From Mycolicibacterium litorale (GTDB lineage Bacteria > Actinomycetota > Actinomycetes > Mycobacteriales > Mycobacteriaceae): DNA of 64,000 bases. Below the pieces are notes generated by a model that was given only the letters and a program-made list of their open reading frames with translations, was not told the DNA's origin and made no database searches. Position numbers and translations under genes: made by a program. Location of the stretch: contig NZ_AP022586.1 of the NCBI RefSeq assembly GCF_010731695.1, positions 1,922,001-1,986,000 of the forward strand, written 5' to 3'. Shown one piece after another: positions 52,791 to 63,821 of the stretch. Position 1 is the stretch's first letter, and every line of letters starts with the position of its first letter.

Positions 52791-54122
52791 ATGAAGATCC
52801 CGATGCTCGGCCGGCGCCCAGCGCGGCGGAATGCCACGCGATGGTTGCCGGCTTTGGCCGTGACCACCGGACTGGTCCTGAGCGGCTGCGCCGGATCAGG
52901 GGGTTCCGGCGACGAGCAGAGTTCGTCGGGACTGGGTGACATCCCCACCGACACCAACGCCACCGTGCGGGTGCTGATGGAAAACGTGCCGGACACCGAG
53001 ATCGTGCAGGGCATGGTCGGGCAGTTCAACGAGAAGTACCCCGACATCAAGGTCCAGATCGAGACCATGACGTTCGACCAGATGCGCGACCGCCTGGTGT
53101 CGTCGTTCCAGGCCGCCGAACCGGCCTACGACCTGATCGTCGTCGACAACCCGTGGATGGACGACTTCGCCGCCGCCGGCTTCCTCGAGCCGCTGAACGA
53201 CCGGATCTCCGCCACCAGCGACTACCAGCCCGACGACTTCTTCCCGTCGCTGACCGACATCACCGACGTCGACGGCACGACCTACGGGGTGCCGTTCTAC
53301 AACTACGCGCTGGGCTACATCTACAACACCCGCGACCTGGAGGCCGCGAAGCTGGAGGTGCCCGCCGATCTGGACGCGCTGGTCACCACGTCGCAGCGGC
53401 TCAAGGCCGGCGACCGCGCGGGCATCGCGATGCAGCCGCAGCGCGGCTACAAGATCTTCGAGGAGTGGGCCAACTGGCTGTTCGCCGCCGGCGGGTCGAT
53501 CTACGACGAGGACGGCAAGCCGACGCTGAACACCGAGCAAGCCGCCCGCGCCCTGAACGCCTACATCGAGACCTACCGCACCGCGGCCCCGGCGAACAGC
53601 CTGGCCTGGGGCTTCGACGAGGCGTTCCGCTCGGTCTCCGGAGGCAACGCCGCCTCGATGATCGGATACAACTGGAACCTGCCCGCCCTCAACGATCCGG
53701 CCGGTGCGTCGGGCGAACGCGCCGGACAGTTCTCGCTCGCGCCGATCCCCGGCGGCAAGTCCGCACTCGGCCTGTGGAGTTGGGCGATTCCGGCGAATTC
53801 GGCGGCTCCCGACGCCGCGTGGGCGTTCACGTCCTGGATCACCTCACCCGCCGTCGACGCCCAGCGTGTCGCCGCGGGTGGAGCGGTGACCCGCAAGGGT
53901 TCGCTGACCGATCCGAAGGTGCTGGCCGACGGGTACGGCGAGGAGTACTACCGCGTCGTCGGTGAGATCCTGGCCGACGCCGCCCCGCTTTCGCAGGGCC
54001 GCGGCGGTGAGGAGATGATCCAAGCCGTGGGAACCGAGCTCAACGACGCCGCAGCCGGCAACAAGAGCGTCGCCGACGCACTGCGCGACGCACAGGCGGC
54101 CGCAGAGCGAATCCAGCAGTGA
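52791..54122 (+). CDS. Lipoprotein sugar-binding protein of a CUT1-type ABC importer
   Basis: 443 residues. Signal peptide with lipobox LSGC (C33), then a type 1 solute-binding fold: VRVLMENVPDTEIVQGMVGQF, YDLIVVDNPWMDDFAAAGFLEPL, GVPFYNYALGYIYNTR, and a hinge with WAIPANSAAPDAAW. Delivers its sugar to the permeases encoded next. ATG 52791 has an AGGAAGTGAG ribosome-binding site. Tryptophans and aromatics in the binding region suit a carbohydrate. Ligand unknown. Confidence 0.92.
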   Translation: MKIPMLGRRPARRNATRWLPALAVTTGLVLSGCAGSGGSGDEQSSSGLGDIPTDTNATVRVLMENVPDTEIVQGMVGQFNEKYPDIKVQIETMTFDQMRDRLVSSFQAAEPAYDLIVVDNPWMDDFAAAGFLEPLNDRISATSDYQPDDFFPSLTDITDVDGTTYGVPFYNYALGYIYNTRDLEAAKLEVPADLDALVTTSQRLKAGDRAGIAMQPQRGYKIFEEWANWLFAAGGSIYDEDGKPTLNTEQAARALNAYIETYRTAAPANSLAWGFDEAFRSVSGGNAASMIGYNWNLPALNDPAGASGERAGQFSLAPIPGGKSALGLWSWAIPANSAAPDAAWAFTSWITSPAVDAQRVAAGGAVTRKGSLTDPKVLADGYGEEYYRVVGEILADAAPLSQGRGGEEMIQAVGTELNDAAAGNKSVADALRDAQAAAERIQQ

Positions 54123-54156
54123 CACAAGGGAATCCGACGGCCGCGGGAACGAGAAC

Positions 54157-55020
54157 ATGAGATTCAAGTACGGCATGCTGATGCCGCTGCTCGCGTTGTT
54201 CGGCGTGGCCGTCGGATTCCCGCTCTGCTATGCGGCTTACCTGTCGGTCACCGACTACCGGCTGACCGACCGGCGGGCGCCGGATTTCGTCGGCATCGCG
54301 AACTTCGGCTCGGCGCTGTCGAACCCCGCGTTCTGGGAGGCGTTCGCGACCACCGCGATCTATGTCGTGGTGGCGGTGTCCCTGGAACTGGTCCTCGGAT
54401 TCGCGCTCGCGCTGGCCCTGCACCAGCAGAAGTGGGCCAAGGACCTGTCCAGGGCGATCGTGCTGGCGCCGATGTTCATCACCCCGATCGCGGTGGGCCT
54501 GATCTTCCGGTTCCTGCTCAACGACCAGATCGGCGCCATCCCCGCGCTGCTGCACGCGGTGGGCGCCGACTACGACTTCTTCGGCGCCGGCAAGGCGCTG
54601 CTGACGCTGGCGTTCATCGACGTGTGGCAGTGGACCCCGTTCATGGTGCTGCTCATCCTGGCGGGGCTGGAGTCGATGCCCAAGCAGCCGATGGAGGCCG
54701 CCCGCGTGGACGGCGCAGGCCCCGTCTATCGCCTGCGTCGGGTGCTGATCCCGATGCTGGCGCCGGTGCTGACCGTCGCGGTGCTGCTGCGCGCCCTCGA
54801 CGCACTGCGCGTCTTCGAGTACGTCTACGCCACCACCCGCGGCGGGCCGGGCACCGAAACCCAGACCCTGCAGTACTTCATGTATCTCGAGGGCATCCAG
54901 TTCTTCCGGCTCGCCCAGGCCAGCGCCATGGCGTTCATCGTGCTGGTGCTGGTGCTGGCGGTGATCGTGATCGCCTTCCGAGCGATGGAGCGCAGCCGCG
55001 AAAGGACCACCGTCCGGTGA
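54157..55020 (+). CDS. CUT1 ABC importer permease, UgpA/MsmF-like
   Basis: 287 residues, six membrane helices. The coupling-helix EAA motif is EAARVDGAGPVYRLRRVLIPML, near residue 185. Pairs with the next permease as a heterodimer. Ends with an overlap (GTGA) into the second permease. Confidence 0.92.
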   Translation: MRFKYGMLMPLLALFGVAVGFPLCYAAYLSVTDYRLTDRRAPDFVGIANFGSALSNPAFWEAFATTAIYVVVAVSLELVLGFALALALHQQKWAKDLSRAIVLAPMFITPIAVGLIFRFLLNDQIGAIPALLHAVGADYDFFGAGKALLTLAFIDVWQWTPFMVLLILAGLESMPKQPMEAARVDGAGPVYRLRRVLIPMLAPVLTVAVLLRALDALRVFEYVYATTRGGPGTETQTLQYFMYLEGIQFFRLAQASAMAFIVLVLVLAVIVIAFRAMERSRERTTVR

Positions 55021-55850
55021 AACCCTCCCGTCCCGCGGCCCGGCCGCGGCCCCTCGAAGTGCTGCGCATCGCCGTGCTGACCGCGGCCCTGGTGTTCGTG
55101 CTGTTCCCCATCGCGTGGGTGGCGCTGGCCAGCTTCAAGACGCCGGCACAGATGTCGGAGCCGTTCCTCATCGCCTTCGGCCCCACCCTGGACAACTGGC
55201 GATCGGTGTTCGAGTCGGGCATCTTCGCCGCAGCCGGCCGCAGCGTGCTGGTCGGTGTGGTCACCGTGGCGGTGAGCCTGGTGGTCGGCAGCATGGGCGC
55301 CTATGTGATCGCCAAGTACCGCGCCGGTGGGTCGCTGACCCGCTTCGGCATGCTGGCCGCCCAGGTCGTCCCGCCCGCGGTCATGGTGTTCCCGTTCCTG
55401 ACCATGGCCCAGGCGCTGAGGATGACCGACACGCTGGTGCCGGTCATCTTCGCGCACCTGTCGTTCGTGCTGCCGCTGGTCACGTGGTTCCTGATCGGGT
55501 TCTTCGAAGCCGTCCCGGCCTCGCTGGAGGAGCAGGCCCGCGTCGACGGGTTCACCCGCTGGCAGGCCTTCCGGCTGGTGGTGCTGCCGCAGGTGCTGCC
55601 CGGTATCGGCGCCGCGGGGATCTTCGGGTTCACCTTGTCGTGGAACGACATGTTCTACGGGCTGATCCTGGCGCCCGGCAACGCCGCGATCCTGCCGGTG
55701 GCGATCTCGAACTTCAACACCTTCCGCGGCGTCCAGATCGGAACGATGAGCGCCGCGATCATGATCGCCATCGTGCCGGTGGTGGTCGCCAGCTTCTTCA
55801 TCCAGCGACGCCTGGTCCAGGGGATCAGCGGCGGCGCGGTCAAGTACTAG
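55017..55850 (+). CDS. CUT1 ABC importer permease, UgpE/MsmG-like
   Basis: 277 residues, six membrane helices. EAA motif [22 protein letters not shown] near residue 175. GTG 55017 overlaps the stop of the first permease and starts [10 protein letters not shown], giving a normal length. Second half of the importer. Confidence 0.92.
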   Translation: MKPSRPAARPRPLEVLRIAVLTAALVFVLFPIAWVALASFKTPAQMSEPFLIAFGPTLDNWRSVFESGIFAAAGRSVLVGVVTVAVSLVVGSMGAYVIAKYRAGGSLTRFGMLAAQVVPPAVMVFPFLTMAQALRMTDTLVPVIFAHLSFVLPLVTWFLIGFFEAVPASLEEQARVDGFTRWQAFRLVVLPQVLPGIGAAGIFGFTLSWNDMFYGLILAPGNAAILPVAISNFNTFRGVQIGTMSAAIMIAIVPVVVASFFIQRRLVQGISGGAVKY

Positions 55851-55869
55851 TAGCGAGGAACTCACACAC

Positions 55870-56919
55870 ATGGCATCGGTCACCTTCTCCGCGGTCACCA
55901 AGGCGTACGGCGACGCCACCGTGGTCTCGGGTCTGGACCTCGAACTCACCGACGGCAGCATGACCGTGCTGGTCGGCCCGTCGGGTTGCGGTAAGACCAC
56001 GTCGCTGCGCATGCTCGCCGGGCTGGAGAAGGTCAGCTCCGGGTCGATCCGCATCGGCGATCGCGACGTGACCGCGCTGGAACCCAAGGAACGCGACATC
56101 GCGATGGTGTTCCAGAACTACGCGCTCTACCCCCACCTGTCGGTGCGGGAGAACATCGCGTTCCCGCTGCGCGCCAAGCGCATCCCGCGCGCCGAGGCGT
56201 TGCGCCGGGCCGACGACATCGCCGAATCGCTCGGGCTGGGCAAGCTGGTCGCGCGCAAGCCCAAGGATCTTTCGGGCGGCCAGCAGCAGCGCGTGGCGAT
56301 CGGCCGCGCCATCATCCGGGAACCCTCGGTGTTCCTGTTCGACGAGCCGCTGAGCAACCTCGACGCCAAGCTGCGGGTGGAGACCCGCACCGAGTTGCTG
56401 CGCCTGCAGCGCCGGCTCGGGATCACCTCGCTCTACGTCACGCACGACCAGGAAGAGGCGATGACGCTGTCGGACCGCATCGTGGTGATGCGCGACGGGC
56501 AGATCGCCCAGGCCGCTCCCCCGGCCGAGGTCTACCAGCGCCCGGCCGACACGTTCGTCGCCACGTTCGTCGGCAGTCCGAAGATGAACCTGATCACCGG
56601 CGCGGTCGCGGCCGGTGAACTGCGGTGCGAATCCGGGCTGCGCATCGCCGTCGGCGGCCCCGACTCCGCCGCGGTGACGATCGGTGTCCGGCCCGACGAC
56701 CTGACGCTGTCCGCGCGCGCCGACGGTGCCGCCACGGTCGAACTGGTGGAGTTGCTGGGTCCCCGCGCGATCGTCACGGTGCGGGCCGGTGGTGAGCAGC
56801 TGACCAGTGTGGTGACCGCGGCCGAACTCGCCGACATCGCCCCGGGCGCCTCGGTGGACCTGTCCGCGCGCCCGGCCGACGTGCACCGCTTCGACCCGCA
56901 GACGGGTGTGCGGCTCTAG
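55870..56919 (+). CDS. CUT1 ABC importer ATPase, UgpC/MsmK-like
   Basis: 349 residues. Walker [16 protein letters not shown]-loop [12 protein letters not shown], signature [14 protein letters not shown], Walker [16 protein letters not shown], and a C-terminal TOBE domain (about 240-345). Energises the importer; some UgpC-type ATPases serve several transporters. Convergent with ctaB, with nine bases between them. Confidence 0.95.
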   Translation: MASVTFSAVTKAYGDATVVSGLDLELTDGSMTVLVGPSGCGKTTSLRMLAGLEKVSSGSIRIGDRDVTALEPKERDIAMVFQNYALYPHLSVRENIAFPLRAKRIPRAEALRRADDIAESLGLGKLVARKPKDLSGGQQQRVAIGRAIIREPSVFLFDEPLSNLDAKLRVETRTELLRLQRRLGITSLYVTHDQEEAMTLSDRIVVMRDGQIAQAAPPAEVYQRPADTFVATFVGSPKMNLITGAVAAGELRCESGLRIAVGGPDSAAVTIGVRPDDLTLSARADGAATVELVELLGPRAIVTVRAGGEQLTSVVTAAELADIAPGASVDLSARPADVHRFDPQTGVRL

Positions 56920-56927
56920 AGCGGTGG

Positions 56928-57857
56928 TCAGCCGAACAGCGTCGGCAGCGCCAGCACCGAATCGACGGCCAGCGCGCAGAACACCACGGCCAGGTAGTTG
57001 TTCGACTGCAGGAACAGCCGCAGCGGCTTGACCGGCTCCCCGCGCTTGACGCCGTTGTAGAGCTGGTGAGCCATGACCAGGAACCAGGCGCCGGCGAGCG
57101 CGGCGACCGAGGCGTACAGCCAACCGGTGGCCAGGGCCAGCGCCAGCGTGGTGAGCACGGTCAGCCAGGTGTAGATCAGGATCTGGCGGGTGACCTGACG
57201 CTCGGTGGCCACCGCGGGCAGCATCGGCACCCCGGCCGCCTTGTAGTCGTCCTTGTACCGCATCGCCAGCGCCCAGGTGTGCGGCGGCGTCCAGAAGAAG
57301 ATGATCGCGAACATCACCAGGGCCGGCCATTGAATGGTGCCGGTGACGGCCGACCAGCCGATCATCACCGGCATGCAGCCGGCGGCCCCGCCCCACACCA
57401 CGTTCTGAGAGGTGCGGCGTTTGAGCAGCAGGGTGTAGACGAAGACGTAGAACGCGATGGTCGCCAGAGCCAGCAGGCCGGACAGCAGGTTGCTGCTGAT
57501 CCACAGCCAGGCGAACGAGGCAGCCGACAGCACCAGCCCGAAGATCAGGGCGTTGCGGGTGGGGACGGTCGCGCGCGCCAGCGGACGGCGTGCGGTCCGC
57601 TTCATCATCTTGTCGATGTCGGCGTCGGCGACGCAGTTGAGCGTGTTCGCGCCCGCCGCGGCCAGCATCCCACCGATCAGCGTGTTGAGGATCAGCAGCG
57701 GGTCCACCGTGCCGCGATCGGCCAGCAGCATCGCCGGAATGGCGGTGACCAGCAGCAACTCGATCACGCGGGGTTTCGTCAGCGCCAGATATGCCAACAC
57801 CGTGGTGCGGATGCGAGACGGCGCCCCATGGCTGAGGTGGCGCTCGCGAATGCTCAC
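56928..57857 (-). CDS. ctaB: Protohaem IX farnesyltransferase CtaB (haem O synthase)
   Basis: 309 residues, nine membrane helices, UbiA prenyltransferase superfamily. Metal/diphosphate motif [20 protein letters not shown] near residue 85 and the second loop [15 protein letters not shown]. It adds farnesyl to haem B for the haem O/A pathway, upstream of CtaA. GTG 57857. Divergent from tkt. Confidence 0.96.
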   Translation of the reverse strand: MSIRERHLSHGAPSRIRTTVLAYLALTKPRVIELLLVTAIPAMLLADRGTVDPLLILNTLIGGMLAAAGANTLNCVADADIDKMMKRTARRPLARATVPTRNALIFGLVLSAASFAWLWISSNLLSGLLALATIAFYVFVYTLLLKRRTSQNVVWGGAAGCMPVMIGWSAVTGTIQWPALVMFAIIFFWTPPHTWALAMRYKDDYKAAGVPMLPAVATERQVTRQILIYTWLTVLTTLALALATGWLYASVAALAGAWFLVMAHQLYNGVKRGEPVKPLRLFLQSNNYLAVVFCALAVDSVLALPTLFG

Positions 57858-57949
57858 GCAGTCAACTCCTCATCGTTGGCGGTGGTCCGATGTTGATGGT
57901 CTTCCGCTTGGTGATGGTCACAGCCGCCGCGCAACATCTACTACAGACG

Positions 57950-57955
57950 ATGGTA
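57950..57955 (-). promoter_or_regulatory. ctaB -10 element candidate
   Basis: On the minus strand TACCAT followed by CG, the same ten-base context (TCTACCATCG) as the ctaA -10 region. A GTAGTAG follows downstream. The predicted start is about 85 bases before the ctaB GTG. Confidence 0.35.
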
Positions 57956-58028
57956 GACCGCCGGACACCATGCGGACGACCGCAGGGTCGGTTCCGCGGT
58001 ACTACCGTAACGGGAGGACGGATTCCGC

Positions 58029-58045
58029 CCGCATGCAGCATGCGG
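58029..58045. promoter_or_regulatory. Palindrome in the ctaB-tkt gap
   Basis: CCGCATGC-A-GCATGCGG, perfect 8-base arms around one base, about 87 bases before the tkt start. A TAGGGT at 58064-58069 could be a tkt -10 element, placing the palindrome upstream of or over its -35 region. The rest of the 57858-58131 gap shows only the tkt ribosome-binding site AAGGAG. Confidence 0.45.
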
Positions 58046-58131
58046 CGGCCCGTCCGCGAGCACTAGGGTTGAGGCTGCGGTCCGATGGTTGTGTGCGGCC
58101 GCTGACCGAACATCACCAAGGAGCGAGCCAA

Positions 58132-60222
58132 GTGACCACCGTCGACGAGATCGCGACGCTGACCGAACCCCACCACCCCGACGACTGGACCGACCTGGAC
58201 TCGACCGCGGTCGACACCGTCCGGGTGCTGGCGGCGGATGCGGTGCAGAAGGTCGGCAACGGCCACCCCGGCACGGCGATGAGCCTGGCGCCGCTGGCCT
58301 ACACGCTGTTCCAGCGGCAGATGCGCCACGACCCGAGCGACGTGCACTGGCTGGGCCGGGACCGCTTCATCCTGTCCTGCGGCCATTCCAGCCTGACGCT
58401 GTACATCCAGCTGTACCTGGGCGGCTTCGGGCTCGAGCTCGAGGACATCGAGTCGCTGCGGACCTGGAAGTCCAAGACCCCCGGGCATCCGGAGTTCCGC
58501 CACACCAAGGGCGTGGAGATCACCACCGGCCCGCTCGGCCAGGGTCTCGCCTCCGCGGTCGGCATGGCGATGGCGGCCCGCTACGAGCGCGGCCTGTTCG
58601 ATCCCGACGCCGCCCCCGGCACCAGCCCGTTCGACCACTACATCTACGTGATCGCCTCCGACGGTGACATCGAGGAGGGCGTCACCAGCGAGGCGAGCTC
58701 ACTGGCCGGCACCCAGCAGCTGGGCAACCTCATCGTGTTCTACGACCAGAACCAGATCTCCATCGAGCACGACACCAACATCGCGCTGTCCGAGGACGTC
58801 GCGGCCCGCTACCGCGCCTACGGCTGGCACGTGCAGGAGGTCGAGGGCGGAGAGAACGTCATTGGAATAGAACAAGCCATCGAGTCCGCCAAAGCAGTGA
58901 CGGACCGCCCGTCGTTCATCGCGCTGCGCACGATCATCGGGTATCCGGCGCCGAACAAGATGAACACCGGTGGGGTGCACGGTTCGGCACTCGGCGACGA
59001 CGAGGTCGCCGCGGTGAAGGAGGTGCTGGGCTTCGACCCGAACAAGACGTTCGAGGTGCGGCCCGAGGTCATCGAGCACACCCGCAAGCTCGTCGACCGC
59101 GGCCGGGAGGCCCACGAGAAGTGGCAGACCGACTTCGACGCCTGGGCTGAGCGCGAGCCCGAGCGCAAGAAGCTGCTCGACCGGCTCACCGCCGAGGAAC
59201 TGCCCGACGGTTGGGACGCCGACCTCACCCACTGGGAGCCAGGCTCGAAGGCGGTCGCCACGCGTGCCGCATTCGGTCAGGTGCTCAACGACGTCGCGCC
59301 GAAGCTGCCCGAGCTGTGGGGCGGATCCGCCGACCTGGCGGGCAGCAACAACACCACGATCAAGGGTGTGAAGTCGTTCGGGCCGCCGTCGATCTCGACC
59401 GACGACTTCACCGCCGACTGGTACGGCCGGGTGCTGCACTTCGGTGTCCGCGAGCACGCGATGGGGTCGATCCTGTCGGGCATCGTGCTGCACGGCCCGA
59501 CCCGCGCCTTCGGCGGCACGTTCCTGCAGTTCTCGGACTACATGCGCCCCGCGGTGCGGCTGGCGTCGCTGATGGACATCGACACCATCTACATCTGGAC
59601 CCACGATTCGATCGGCCTCGGGGAGGACGGCCCCACCCATCAGCCGATCGAGCACCTCGCGGCGCTGCGGGCGATCCCGAACCTGTCGGTGGTCCGGCCG
59701 GGTGACCCGAACGAGACGGCCTACGCGTGGCGCAGCATCATCGCGCGCGGCAACGGCAGCGGTCCGGTCGGCTTCATCCTGACCCGCCAGGGCGTCCCGG
59801 TGCTCGAGGGCACCGACTCCGACGGTGTGGCCCGCGGCGGCTACGTGCTGGGCGGAGGGGACGCCACCGGGGCCGACGTCATCCTGATCGGCACCGGCTC
59901 CGAGTTGCAGCTGGCCGTCGAGGCCAAGAAGCTGTTGGCGGACAAGGACATCAACGCCGCCGTGGTGTCGATGCCGTGTGTGGAGTGGTTCGAATCGCAG
60001 CCGAAGGAATACCGCGACAGCGTGCTGCCGCCCAACGTCTCCGCGCGGGTCGCCGTGGAGGCCGCGGTGGCCCAGAGCTGGTACAAGCTCGTCGGCGACA
60101 CCGGCGAGATCATCTCCATCGAGCACTACGGGGAGTCCGCCGACGACAAGACGTTGTTCCGCGAGTTCGGCTTCACCGCCGAGGCCGTGGCCGCCGCAGC
60201 GGAACGCACCATCAACAACTAG
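58132..60222 (+). CDS. tkt: Transketolase Tkt
   Basis: 696 residues. Thiamine diphosphate-dependent transfer of two-carbon units between ketoses and aldoses in the pentose phosphate pathway. Seen: [21 protein letters not shown]-binding [15 protein letters not shown], and the transketolase-2 region [22 protein letters not shown] 58132 has an AAGGAG site 7-9 bases before it and starts [15 protein letters not shown]; a much longer in-frame start crosses ctaB. Fifteen bases separate it from tal. Confidence 0.97.
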   Translation: MTTVDEIATLTEPHHPDDWTDLDSTAVDTVRVLAADAVQKVGNGHPGTAMSLAPLAYTLFQRQMRHDPSDVHWLGRDRFILSCGHSSLTLYIQLYLGGFGLELEDIESLRTWKSKTPGHPEFRHTKGVEITTGPLGQGLASAVGMAMAARYERGLFDPDAAPGTSPFDHYIYVIASDGDIEEGVTSEASSLAGTQQLGNLIVFYDQNQISIEHDTNIALSEDVAARYRAYGWHVQEVEGGENVIGIEQAIESAKAVTDRPSFIALRTIIGYPAPNKMNTGGVHGSALGDDEVAAVKEVLGFDPNKTFEVRPEVIEHTRKLVDRGREAHEKWQTDFDAWAEREPERKKLLDRLTAEELPDGWDADLTHWEPGSKAVATRAAFGQVLNDVAPKLPELWGGSADLAGSNNTTIKGVKSFGPPSISTDDFTADWYGRVLHFGVREHAMGSILSGIVLHGPTRAFGGTFLQFSDYMRPAVRLASLMDIDTIYIWTHDSIGLGEDGPTHQPIEHLAALRAIPNLSVVRPGDPNETAYAWRSIIARGNGSGPVGFILTRQGVPVLEGTDSDGVARGGYVLGGGDATGADVILIGTGSELQLAVEAKKLLADKDINAAVVSMPCVEWFESQPKEYRDSVLPPNVSARVAVEAAVAQSWYKLVGDTGEIISIEHYGESADDKTLFREFGFTAEAVAAAAERTINN

Positions 60223-60237
60223 CCAGGAAGCAAGACC

Positions 60238-61356
60238 ATGACCCAGAATTCGAATCTCGAAGCGCTCAGCGCCGCGGGTGTGTCCGTATGGCTCGACGAT
60301 CTGTCCCGTGAGCGCCTGCAGACCGGCAATCTGCAACAACTCATCGACACCCGCAGCGTCGTGGGGGTCACCACCAACCCGTCGATCTTCCAGGCCGCGC
60401 TTTCGAAGGGCGACGCGTACGACGCCCAGGTCAAGGAACTCGCCGAACGCGGTGCCGACGTCGACGCGACCATCCGCACCGTCACCACCGACGACGTCCG
60501 CAACGCCTGCGACGTGCTGGCCAAGCAGTACGAACTGTCCGGCGGCGTCGACGGCCGGGTGTCGATCGAAGTCGACCCGCGGCTCGCCCGCGATGCGGAC
60601 AAAACGATCCTGCAGGCGATCGAGCTGTGGAAGATCGTCGACCGGCCCAACCTGCTGATCAAGATTCCGGCGATGAAGGAGGGCCTGCCGGCGATCACCG
60701 CCGTGCTGGCCGAAGGGATCTCGGTCAACGTGACGTTGATCTTCTCCGTCGAGCGCCACCGCGCGGTGATGGACGCCTACCTCGCCGGTCTGGAGAAGGC
60801 CAAGGAGGCCGGCCACGACCTGTCGACGATCCACTCGGTTGCCTCGTTCTTCGTCTCCCGCGTCGACACCGAGATCGACAAGCGGCTCGAGAAGATCGGT
60901 TCCGAGGAGGCGCTGGCGCTGCGGGGTCAGGCCGGCGTGGCCAACGCCCGGTTGGCCTACGCCGCCTACGAGGAGGTCTTCGTCGGCGGGGAGCGCTTCG
61001 AGAAGCTCAAGGCCGAGGGCGCCCGCGTGCAGCGGCCGCTGTGGGCGTCGACCGGCGTCAAGAACCCCGACTACTCCGACACCCTCTACGTCACCGAACT
61101 GGTCGCGCCGAACACGGTGAACACCATGCCGGAGAAGACGCTCGAGGCGGTCGCCGACCACGGGGTGATCACCGGCGACACGGTCACCGGCAAGGCCGCC
61201 GAATCGCAGGCGGTGTTCGACAAGCTCGAGGCGGTGGGAATCGACCTCACCGACGTGTTCCTGGCCCTCGAGAACGAAGGCGTGGAGAAGTTCGAGAAAT
61301 CGTGGCAGGAGTTGCTCGAGGCCACCCAGGGCCAGCTCGACGAGAAGAAGTCCTAG
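60238..61356 (+). CDS. tal: Transaldolase Tal
   Basis: 372 residues. Conserved [13 protein letters not shown] and the Schiff-base lysine region [13 protein letters not shown], with SVNVTLIFS following. Moves a three-carbon unit between sugar phosphates in the non-oxidative pentose phosphate pathway. Short gap from tkt; co-transcribed. Confidence 0.97.
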   Translation: MTQNSNLEALSAAGVSVWLDDLSRERLQTGNLQQLIDTRSVVGVTTNPSIFQAALSKGDAYDAQVKELAERGADVDATIRTVTTDDVRNACDVLAKQYELSGGVDGRVSIEVDPRLARDADKTILQAIELWKIVDRPNLLIKIPAMKEGLPAITAVLAEGISVNVTLIFSVERHRAVMDAYLAGLEKAKEAGHDLSTIHSVASFFVSRVDTEIDKRLEKIGSEEALALRGQAGVANARLAYAAYEEVFVGGERFEKLKAEGARVQRPLWASTGVKNPDYSDTLYVTELVAPNTVNTMPEKTLEAVADHGVITGDTVTGKAAESQAVFDKLEAVGIDLTDVFLALENEGVEKFEKSWQELLEATQGQLDEKKS

Positions 61357-61362
61357 GCCGGC

Positions 61363-62910
61363 ATGAGCGCAGTCGACGCTGCCGCCCCCGAGTGGCGTAA
61401 TCCGCTGCGGGACAAGCGCGACAAGCGGATGCCGCGGATCGCCGGTCCGTGCAGTGTGGTGATCTTCGGCGTGACCGGCGATCTCGCCCGCAAGAAGCTG
61501 ATGCCCGCCATCTACGACCTCGCCAACCGGGGCCTGCTGCCGCCGACGTTCTCGCTCGTCGGATTCGCCCGGCGGGACTGGGCCGACGAGGACTTCAGCG
61601 AGGTCGTGTACGACGCGGTCAAACAGCACGCCCGCACGCCCTTTCGTCAGGAGGTGTGGGACCGGCTCTCGGAGGGGATCCGGTTCGTCCAGGGCACCTT
61701 CGACGACGAGAAGGCCTTCGAGCAGCTCGCGGAGACGCTGAACAAGCTCGACGCCGAACGCGGGACGGGCGGCAATCACGCCTTCTACCTGTCGATTCCG
61801 CCGAAGGCCTTCCCCCAGGTGCTCGAGCAGCTGTCGAGCACGGGCCTGGCCAAGAAGACCGACGGCCACTGGAGCAGGGTCGTCATCGAGAAGCCGTTCG
61901 GCCACGACCTGCGCAGCGCTGAAGACCTCAACGCCATCGTCAACAACGTCTTCCCCGAGTCGTCGGTCTTCCGGATCGACCACTACCTGGGCAAGGAGAC
62001 CGTCCAGAACATCCTCGCGCTGCGCTTCGCCAACGAGCTGTTCGAGCCGGTGTGGAATTCGCACTACGTGGACAGCGTGCAGATCACGATGGCCGAGGAC
62101 ATCGGCTTGGGCGGGCGCGGCGGCTATTACGACGGCGTCGGCGCAGCGCGTGACGTCATCCAGAACCATCTGCTGCAGCTGCTGGCGCTCACCGCGATGG
62201 AGGAGCCGGTCAGCTTCTCCCCCGACGAGCTGCAGGCCGAGAAGATCAAGGTGCTCTCGGCGAGCAGGCTCGCCGAGCCGCTCGACGAGACCACCTCGCG
62301 CGGTCAGTACACGGCCGGCTGGCAGGGCGGCGAGCGAGTGGTCGGGCTCCTGGAGGAGGAGGGCTTCTCGAAGACCTCCACCACCGAGACCTTTGCGGCG
62401 ATCACCGTGGACGTCGACACCCGCCGCTGGGCCGGTGTTCCGTTCTACCTGCGTACCGGAAAACGCTTGGGCCGCAGGGTCACTGAGATCGCGCTGATCT
62501 TCAAACGGGCGCCGCACCTTCCGTTCGACGCCACCATGACCGAGGAGCTCGGGCAGAACGCGCTGGTGATCCGGGTGCAGCCCGACGAGGGCATCACGCT
62601 GCGGTTCGGCTCCAAAGTGCCGGGCAACCAGATGGAGGTCCGCGACGTCAGCATGGACTTCTCCTACGGTTCGGCGTTCGCCGAGGAGTCGCCGGAGGCG
62701 TACGAGCGGCTGATCCTCGACGTGCTGCTCGGTGAGCCGTCGCTGTTCCCGGTGAACGAAGAGGTCGAGCTGGCCTGGAAGATCCTCGATCCCGCGCTGG
62801 ACTACTGGGCATCCCACGGGAAACCCGATCCCTATGAATCCGGCGGCTGGGGCCCGGATTCGGCCTTCGAGATGCTGCGCCGGACCGGACGCGAATGGAG
62901 GCGTCCCTAG
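61363..62910 (+). CDS. zwf: Glucose-6-phosphate 1-dehydrogenase Zwf
   Basis: 515 residues. NADP motif GVTGDLARKKLMPAIYDL and the active site FRIDHYLGKETVQN, plus VVIEKPFGHDL. First step of the oxidative pentose phosphate pathway. Ends TAG with the opcA GTG overlapping its last base. Confidence 0.98.
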   Translation: MSAVDAAAPEWRNPLRDKRDKRMPRIAGPCSVVIFGVTGDLARKKLMPAIYDLANRGLLPPTFSLVGFARRDWADEDFSEVVYDAVKQHARTPFRQEVWDRLSEGIRFVQGTFDDEKAFEQLAETLNKLDAERGTGGNHAFYLSIPPKAFPQVLEQLSSTGLAKKTDGHWSRVVIEKPFGHDLRSAEDLNAIVNNVFPESSVFRIDHYLGKETVQNILALRFANELFEPVWNSHYVDSVQITMAEDIGLGGRGGYYDGVGAARDVIQNHLLQLLALTAMEEPVSFSPDELQAEKIKVLSASRLAEPLDETTSRGQYTAGWQGGERVVGLLEEEGFSKTSTTETFAAITVDVDTRRWAGVPFYLRTGKRLGRRVTEIALIFKRAPHLPFDATMTEELGQNALVIRVQPDEGITLRFGSKVPGNQMEVRDVSMDFSYGSAFAEESPEAYERLILDVLLGEPSLFPVNEEVELAWKILDPALDYWASHGKPDPYESGGWGPDSAFEMLRRTGREWRRP

Positions 62911-63821
62911 TGATCCTCGACCTGCCCGACACCGACACCGGTGCCATCAACAAGAAGATCGTCGCGCTCCGCGAGGAGGGCGGCGCCATCACCCTGGGCC
63001 GGGTGCTGACGCTGGTCATCGCCCCGGACACCGAGGCCGTCCTCGAGGAGTCCATCGACGCGGCCAACGCGGCGAGCCGTGAACACCCGTGTCGCGTCAT
63101 CGTGGTCGCCCCCGGGGACCGGCGTGCGGAGAAGGCGCGGCTGGACGCCCAACTGCGCGTCGGCAGCGATGCCGGCGCCAACGAGGTCGTGGTGCTTCGC
63201 CTCTCGGGGCCGCTGGCCAACCACGCGAGCAGCGTGGTGACGCCGTTCCTGCTGCCCGACACCCCCGTCGTGACCTGGTGGCCGGACGTCGCACCCGATG
63301 TCCCGGCACAGGATCCGCTGGGCAGGCTGGCGATTCGCAGGATCACCGACGCCACCAACGGAGAGAATCCGCTGGCATCCATCAAGGGCCGGCTGCGGGG
63401 GTACACCCCTGGGGACACTGACCTGGCGTGGAGCCGGATCACCTACTGGCGGGCGCTGCTCACCGCGGCGGTCGATCAGCCGCCCCACGAGAAGATCAAC
63501 TCGGCGCTGGTGTCGGGCCTCGAGACCGAGCCCGCCCTGGACGTCCTGGCAGGCTGGCTGGCCAGCCGCATCGACGGCCCCGTACAGCGCGCCGTCGGCG
63601 AGCTCAAGGTCGAACTGGTGCGGGACAGCGAGACGATCACGCTGAGTCGCCCGCAGGAGGGCATCACCGCGAAGATCACCCGCACCGCGAAGCCGGAGGC
63701 CCTGGTTCCGTTGGCGCGCAGGGAGACTCGCGAGTGCCTGGCGGAGGACATGCGCCGCCTCGATGCTGACGAGATCTACTTCGAGGCGCTGCAGGGAATC
63801 GAGAAGGTGCAATACGTATGA
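62910..63821 (+). CDS. opcA: OpcA, glucose-6-phosphate dehydrogenase assembly/allosteric protein
   Basis: 303 residues. Matches OpcA along its length (LPDTDTGAINKKI, AQDPLGRLAIRRITDATNG, GDTDLAWSRITYWRALL, EALQGIEKVQYV). It stimulates Zwf. GTG 62910 is chosen: GGAGG lies 8 bases before it inside the zwf end, it overlaps the zwf stop by one base, and it gives the same length as the M. tuberculosis protein; the in-frame ATG 62895 would add five unconserved residues. Confidence 0.95.
   Translation: MILDLPDTDTGAINKKIVALREEGGAITLGRVLTLVIAPDTEAVLEESIDAANAASREHPCRVIVVAPGDRRAEKARLDAQLRVGSDAGANEVVVLRLSGPLANHASSVVTPFLLPDTPVVTWWPDVAPDVPAQDPLGRLAIRRITDATNGENPLASIKGRLRGYTPGDTDLAWSRITYWRALLTAAVDQPPHEKINSALVSGLETEPALDVLAGWLASRIDGPVQRAVGELKVELVRDSETITLSRPQEGITAKITRTAKPEALVPLARRETRECLAEDMRRLDADEIYFEALQGIEKVQYV

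Noticed and set aside
58699..62817. A 1372-codon open frame antisense to tkt, tal and zwf
   Set aside because: It is a mirror of three well-identified conserved genes, its translation is low-complexity and has no family features; long antisense frames are expected in such GC-rich DNA.
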